DNA from: Chlorops oryzae
Taxonomy: Eukaryota > Arthropoda > Insecta > Diptera > Chloropidae
DNA: 64,000 bases
Reading direction: 5' to 3'
NCBI GenBank assembly: GCA_020466095.1
Contig: CM035807.1
Location: 30,195,176 to 30,259,175, forward strand
The notes under the pieces were generated by a model, which was given only the letters and a program-made list of their open reading frames with translations, searched no databases and was not told the DNA's origin. Below, one piece after another: positions 61,543 to 64,000 of the stretch (within the stretch, counting starts at the first letter, position 1; each line of letters begins with the position of its first letter). The translations under genes and the position numbers were made by a program.

Positions 61543-62230
61543 GGCCCGATCCAAAAATTCCTTCATCTAAATTTAAAGTCAAACGAAAGTTTTCGCTCAT
61601 GCACTTTACATACCATCAGAATTTTTTAAATCCATAACTAATTTACATACAAACAATACGCTCACATCGAATCGCGATGCTTGCTCAAAGCTTGAAAGTT
61701 CAAATTTTTACCTCATACCCCATAATTGGTCATTTTTTCATACAAAAATTATCAACTCAGACAAAAATTATTTGAATGAAACATTCAATCAATCAGAAAG
61801 TCTTACATTTAATCATATTTCAATTGAAAATCTGATCTAGAAGACGGTTTTGAGGATAACCGACACCATGACTTTTAAGTGCTCATTTTGTAAATAAGTA
61901 TATTATGATTGCTTACAAATTTGTTACATACACATTTTCACAGGACACAGGATGCCAAAGCTCAACGTTGCACATCTCCATCATACCCTTATCATAGTGT
62001 TTTTATAGGAAATTAATAAAAGTTGATCAAGAAACGACACCGTAAATTCTTGCATTCTAAATGAAAAGTGAATGAAAGTATGAATTCAGCTTTGATAATG
62101 CCAGTTGTTCTAGTTTAACGAGGATCGGCAGAAAAGATGAATCCTTCGTCATAGAGTAAACTAAATATTGTCGTAATACTGAAGCGATTTTTGTATTCGT
62201 GCAGCAAAAAAAAAAAAAAATAATTATTAC

Positions 62231-62487
62231 TAGGGTAGCAGAAAATATTTCAGTTCAGCACCTATAAGTATGCATTTGAATATATAAAAACCAATTAATA
62301 TCATTTTAAGCCTGCATAAACGGAGCTTACTTAAGGCTTTATTGATAAACGCACATAAAACCCTTCTTCAAGGTGTGAATAAATGGGCAGACACACAAGC
62401 ATGAACAGACTTGTCACTATCGAAAATATTCCGAATAATTTTATGCATACTTTTGTGTGCTAAATTAAAATATTTTCTGTTGCCCTA
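62231..62487. mobile_element. hAT-type MITE, TAGGGTAGCAGAAAATATTT ends
   Basis: The left end is mirrored by AAATATTTTCTGTTGCCCTA. Target duplication ATTATTAC/ATTGTTAC, 7 of 8 bases. Length is 257 bp. A solo left end of the same family is at 9549. Confidence 0.8.
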
Positions 62488-62613
62488 ATTGTTACTTAAT
62501 GCTAAATAGATAATGAGCCTTAATAAATTCCCTACAGTGATAGATACCAACTGTTTCCTTTTTTGCCTGATACGCCAATTCATTCCATCTGTTGTTGGTC
62601 ATACTAACAGTGC

Positions 62614-62982
62614 GACTCGACATGCGATGGTTCATCGCATACCATCTGTCAAACTTTATGATATGCGATGGCAGCAGGTAGAGAGATTTTTTTGAGTGGG
62701 CAAATTTCGGTATGCGATGAGCATTTTAAGATGGCGTTAAGCCAAAAATTTCGCTGCTTAAAAGCGGTAAAACATTGAAATTTGTTAAATAAATAGTAAA
62801 AAAGAAAAAAAACCCGACATTCTGGGTAAATCCGTTCTTGCAGAAAAGAGAACAACATAAAAAAACTCAGAAGTGACAGCGATAGTATGCTATATCTCGC
62901 ATACCATCTGCCATGAGCTGTCTCCACTTGCGATCTATCGCATACTTTCGATTGCATGCTATGAACCATCGCACGTCGAGAC
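62614..62982. repeat. TIR element, GACTCGACATGCGATGG ends
   Basis: GACTCGACATGCGATGGTTC mirrors GAACCATCGCACGTCGAGAC. Further TATGCGAT-type palindromes fill the interior. Length is 369 bp. Confidence 0.65.
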
Positions 62983-63057
62983 CTTAAGTAAGAGACCAGT
63001 CGATTCTCGTGGATGTATCGTTTCAGATTTGGACAATTTACTCCTAAAGCCTGAAAT

Positions 63058-63431
63058 CCACTATAGAGTTTTTTACGTAGAGAAAAAAGTGTAAAGTGCA
63101 GAGAATCTACCTTTGTTGTGCACGCTGAGGACCGTCTCTATAATTCTTCAGCTCTACGTAGAGCTGTCGTCGACATATTTAGAGTAAAGCTCTTCTATGC
63201 ACTCCACGATTGTTTAATTTGCTTTTTGTTTTATCTATGACTCTACAGTAGAGAAAAACACTTTTGCAGTATATACAGTCGTGGAGCACAAAGTAGAGCT
63301 GTACTCTAAATATGTTGGCGGCAGCTCTACGTAGAGCTTTAGAATTGTAGAGACGGTCTTCAGAGTGCACAACAAAAGTAGATTCTCTGCACTTTACACT
63401 TTGTTCTCTACGTAAAAAACTCTATAGTGGA
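63058..63431. repeat. Foldback element with arms of about 150 bp
   Basis: TCCACTATAGAGTTTTTTAC mirrors GTAAAAAACTCTATAGTGGA. The arms stay about 90 percent similar by eye through GCAGAGAATCTAC, GTTGTGCAC and AGCTCTACGTAGAGCT. The unpaired loop near 63215-63270 is short. It is related in vocabulary to 33135-33800. Confidence 0.82.
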
Positions 63432-64000
63432 GGGCATAAGAGAAGCTTAAATTTACTTCTTTCAATAAAATGAGAGCTGCCCACTTTGACCACTTGCATA
63501 ATTTTTATAATTTTTAACATGTACCTACATGTACTTGCGCGATTCATATGCACTGAAAAAAATATTTAAAGATTAAAATAGAAATATGTGCTGAGTACAA
63601 TGAAATCTATCATAATGCCTTTTCGTGTTTCTTCTCTTTTTTTTGGTCATATATCAAATATTAAAACAAAACATATTTTCAGTAAAAAAAAATATTTTCT
63701 TCATACTCATCCATTTTTACCGTGTACGAAAAAATGGAGCGTGATCTGATGTTTTCATCGATGTCATAACCAATTCAGTGAATTTTCTCATTTACACAGA
63801 AGCCGTTTATAAAAAACAAAGGAACAACAACCGGCAATACTCACATTTACATGAAAGAGTATCACGCTGGTCAGCACTGAATTCTCTTAATTCTCTGGTT
63901 TGTTATCTCTCTTCAAAAGTGTCACAGATCTATATAGGGGTTTTCCACAGCAACGTCCATTATTATCCTTTCGGAAGTACCAAATGTGGAATTCATATCA

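Larger units (their letters stand above)
61543..64000. other. Mesh 3' flank and intergenic DNA
   Basis: This contains the probable mesh polyadenylation signal (62015-62020) and three inverted-repeat elements (62231-62487, 62614-62982, 63058-63431). No gene is recognised between 63432 and the end. Confidence 0.5.

Overview
This is nuclear DNA from a higher fly (Diptera, Brachycera). The coding exons are fly-like: the leucine-rich-repeat gene reads almost residue for residue like Drosophila chaoptin, and the last gene like Drosophila mesh. Introns carry canonical GT..AG signals, the non-coding DNA is AT-rich, and transposable-element debris is dense. The large TE-filled introns suggest a non-drosophilid acalyptrate or calyptrate fly; that placement is inference.

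Layout. 1-801: 3' part of a RING/TRAF-type zinc-finger gene (ZTRAF1/CYHR1 family, +). 1215-2457: EBP2-type rRNA-processing protein (-), three exons. 3519-7303: the kinetochore gene zwilch (+), eight exons. 7304-11590: intergenic DNA with MITEs and a doubtful lysine-rich open region. 11591-28274: chaoptin (+), 19 coding exons; its 8.3-kb intron 8 holds a complete antisense ZAD/C2H2 zinc-finger gene (18294-21423). 29961-37665: DHTKD1-type 2-oxoadipate dehydrogenase E1 (-), 14 exons, with the first exon (mitochondrial leader) nearly 3 kb upstream of the second. 43796-61542: mesh (+), 15 exons; its signal-peptide exon is 6.6 kb upstream of exon 2, and that intron contains an antisense 399-codon intronless ORF (48309-49508). 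61543-64000: mesh 3' flank with three inverted-repeat elements.

The genes do not form a pathway. They cover ribosome biogenesis (EBP2), the spindle checkpoint (Zwilch), photoreceptor adhesion (chaoptin), mitochondrial lysine/tryptophan catabolism (DHTKD1) and the gut septate junction (Mesh). From memory, several of the Drosophila counterparts map near the tip of 3R, so this may be a conserved neighbourhood.

Two properties stand out. First, four genes carry nine apparent one-base frameshifts, mostly in short homopolymers; correcting them restores open frames, matching splice phases and family-typical lengths (chaoptin 1315 aa, Zwilch 645, DHTKD1 952, Mesh 1513). They look like assembly errors rather than gene death. 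Second, the mobile-element record is unusually readable: hAT-type MITEs with exact 8-bp target duplications, one MITE inserted in the target duplication of another, a hAT MITE inside a tRNA-type SINE, two mini-me-like elements with (GTCY)n tracts in opposite orientation, and several foldback elements. No rRNA, CRISPR, intact tRNA gene, viral gene or toxin gene was seen.
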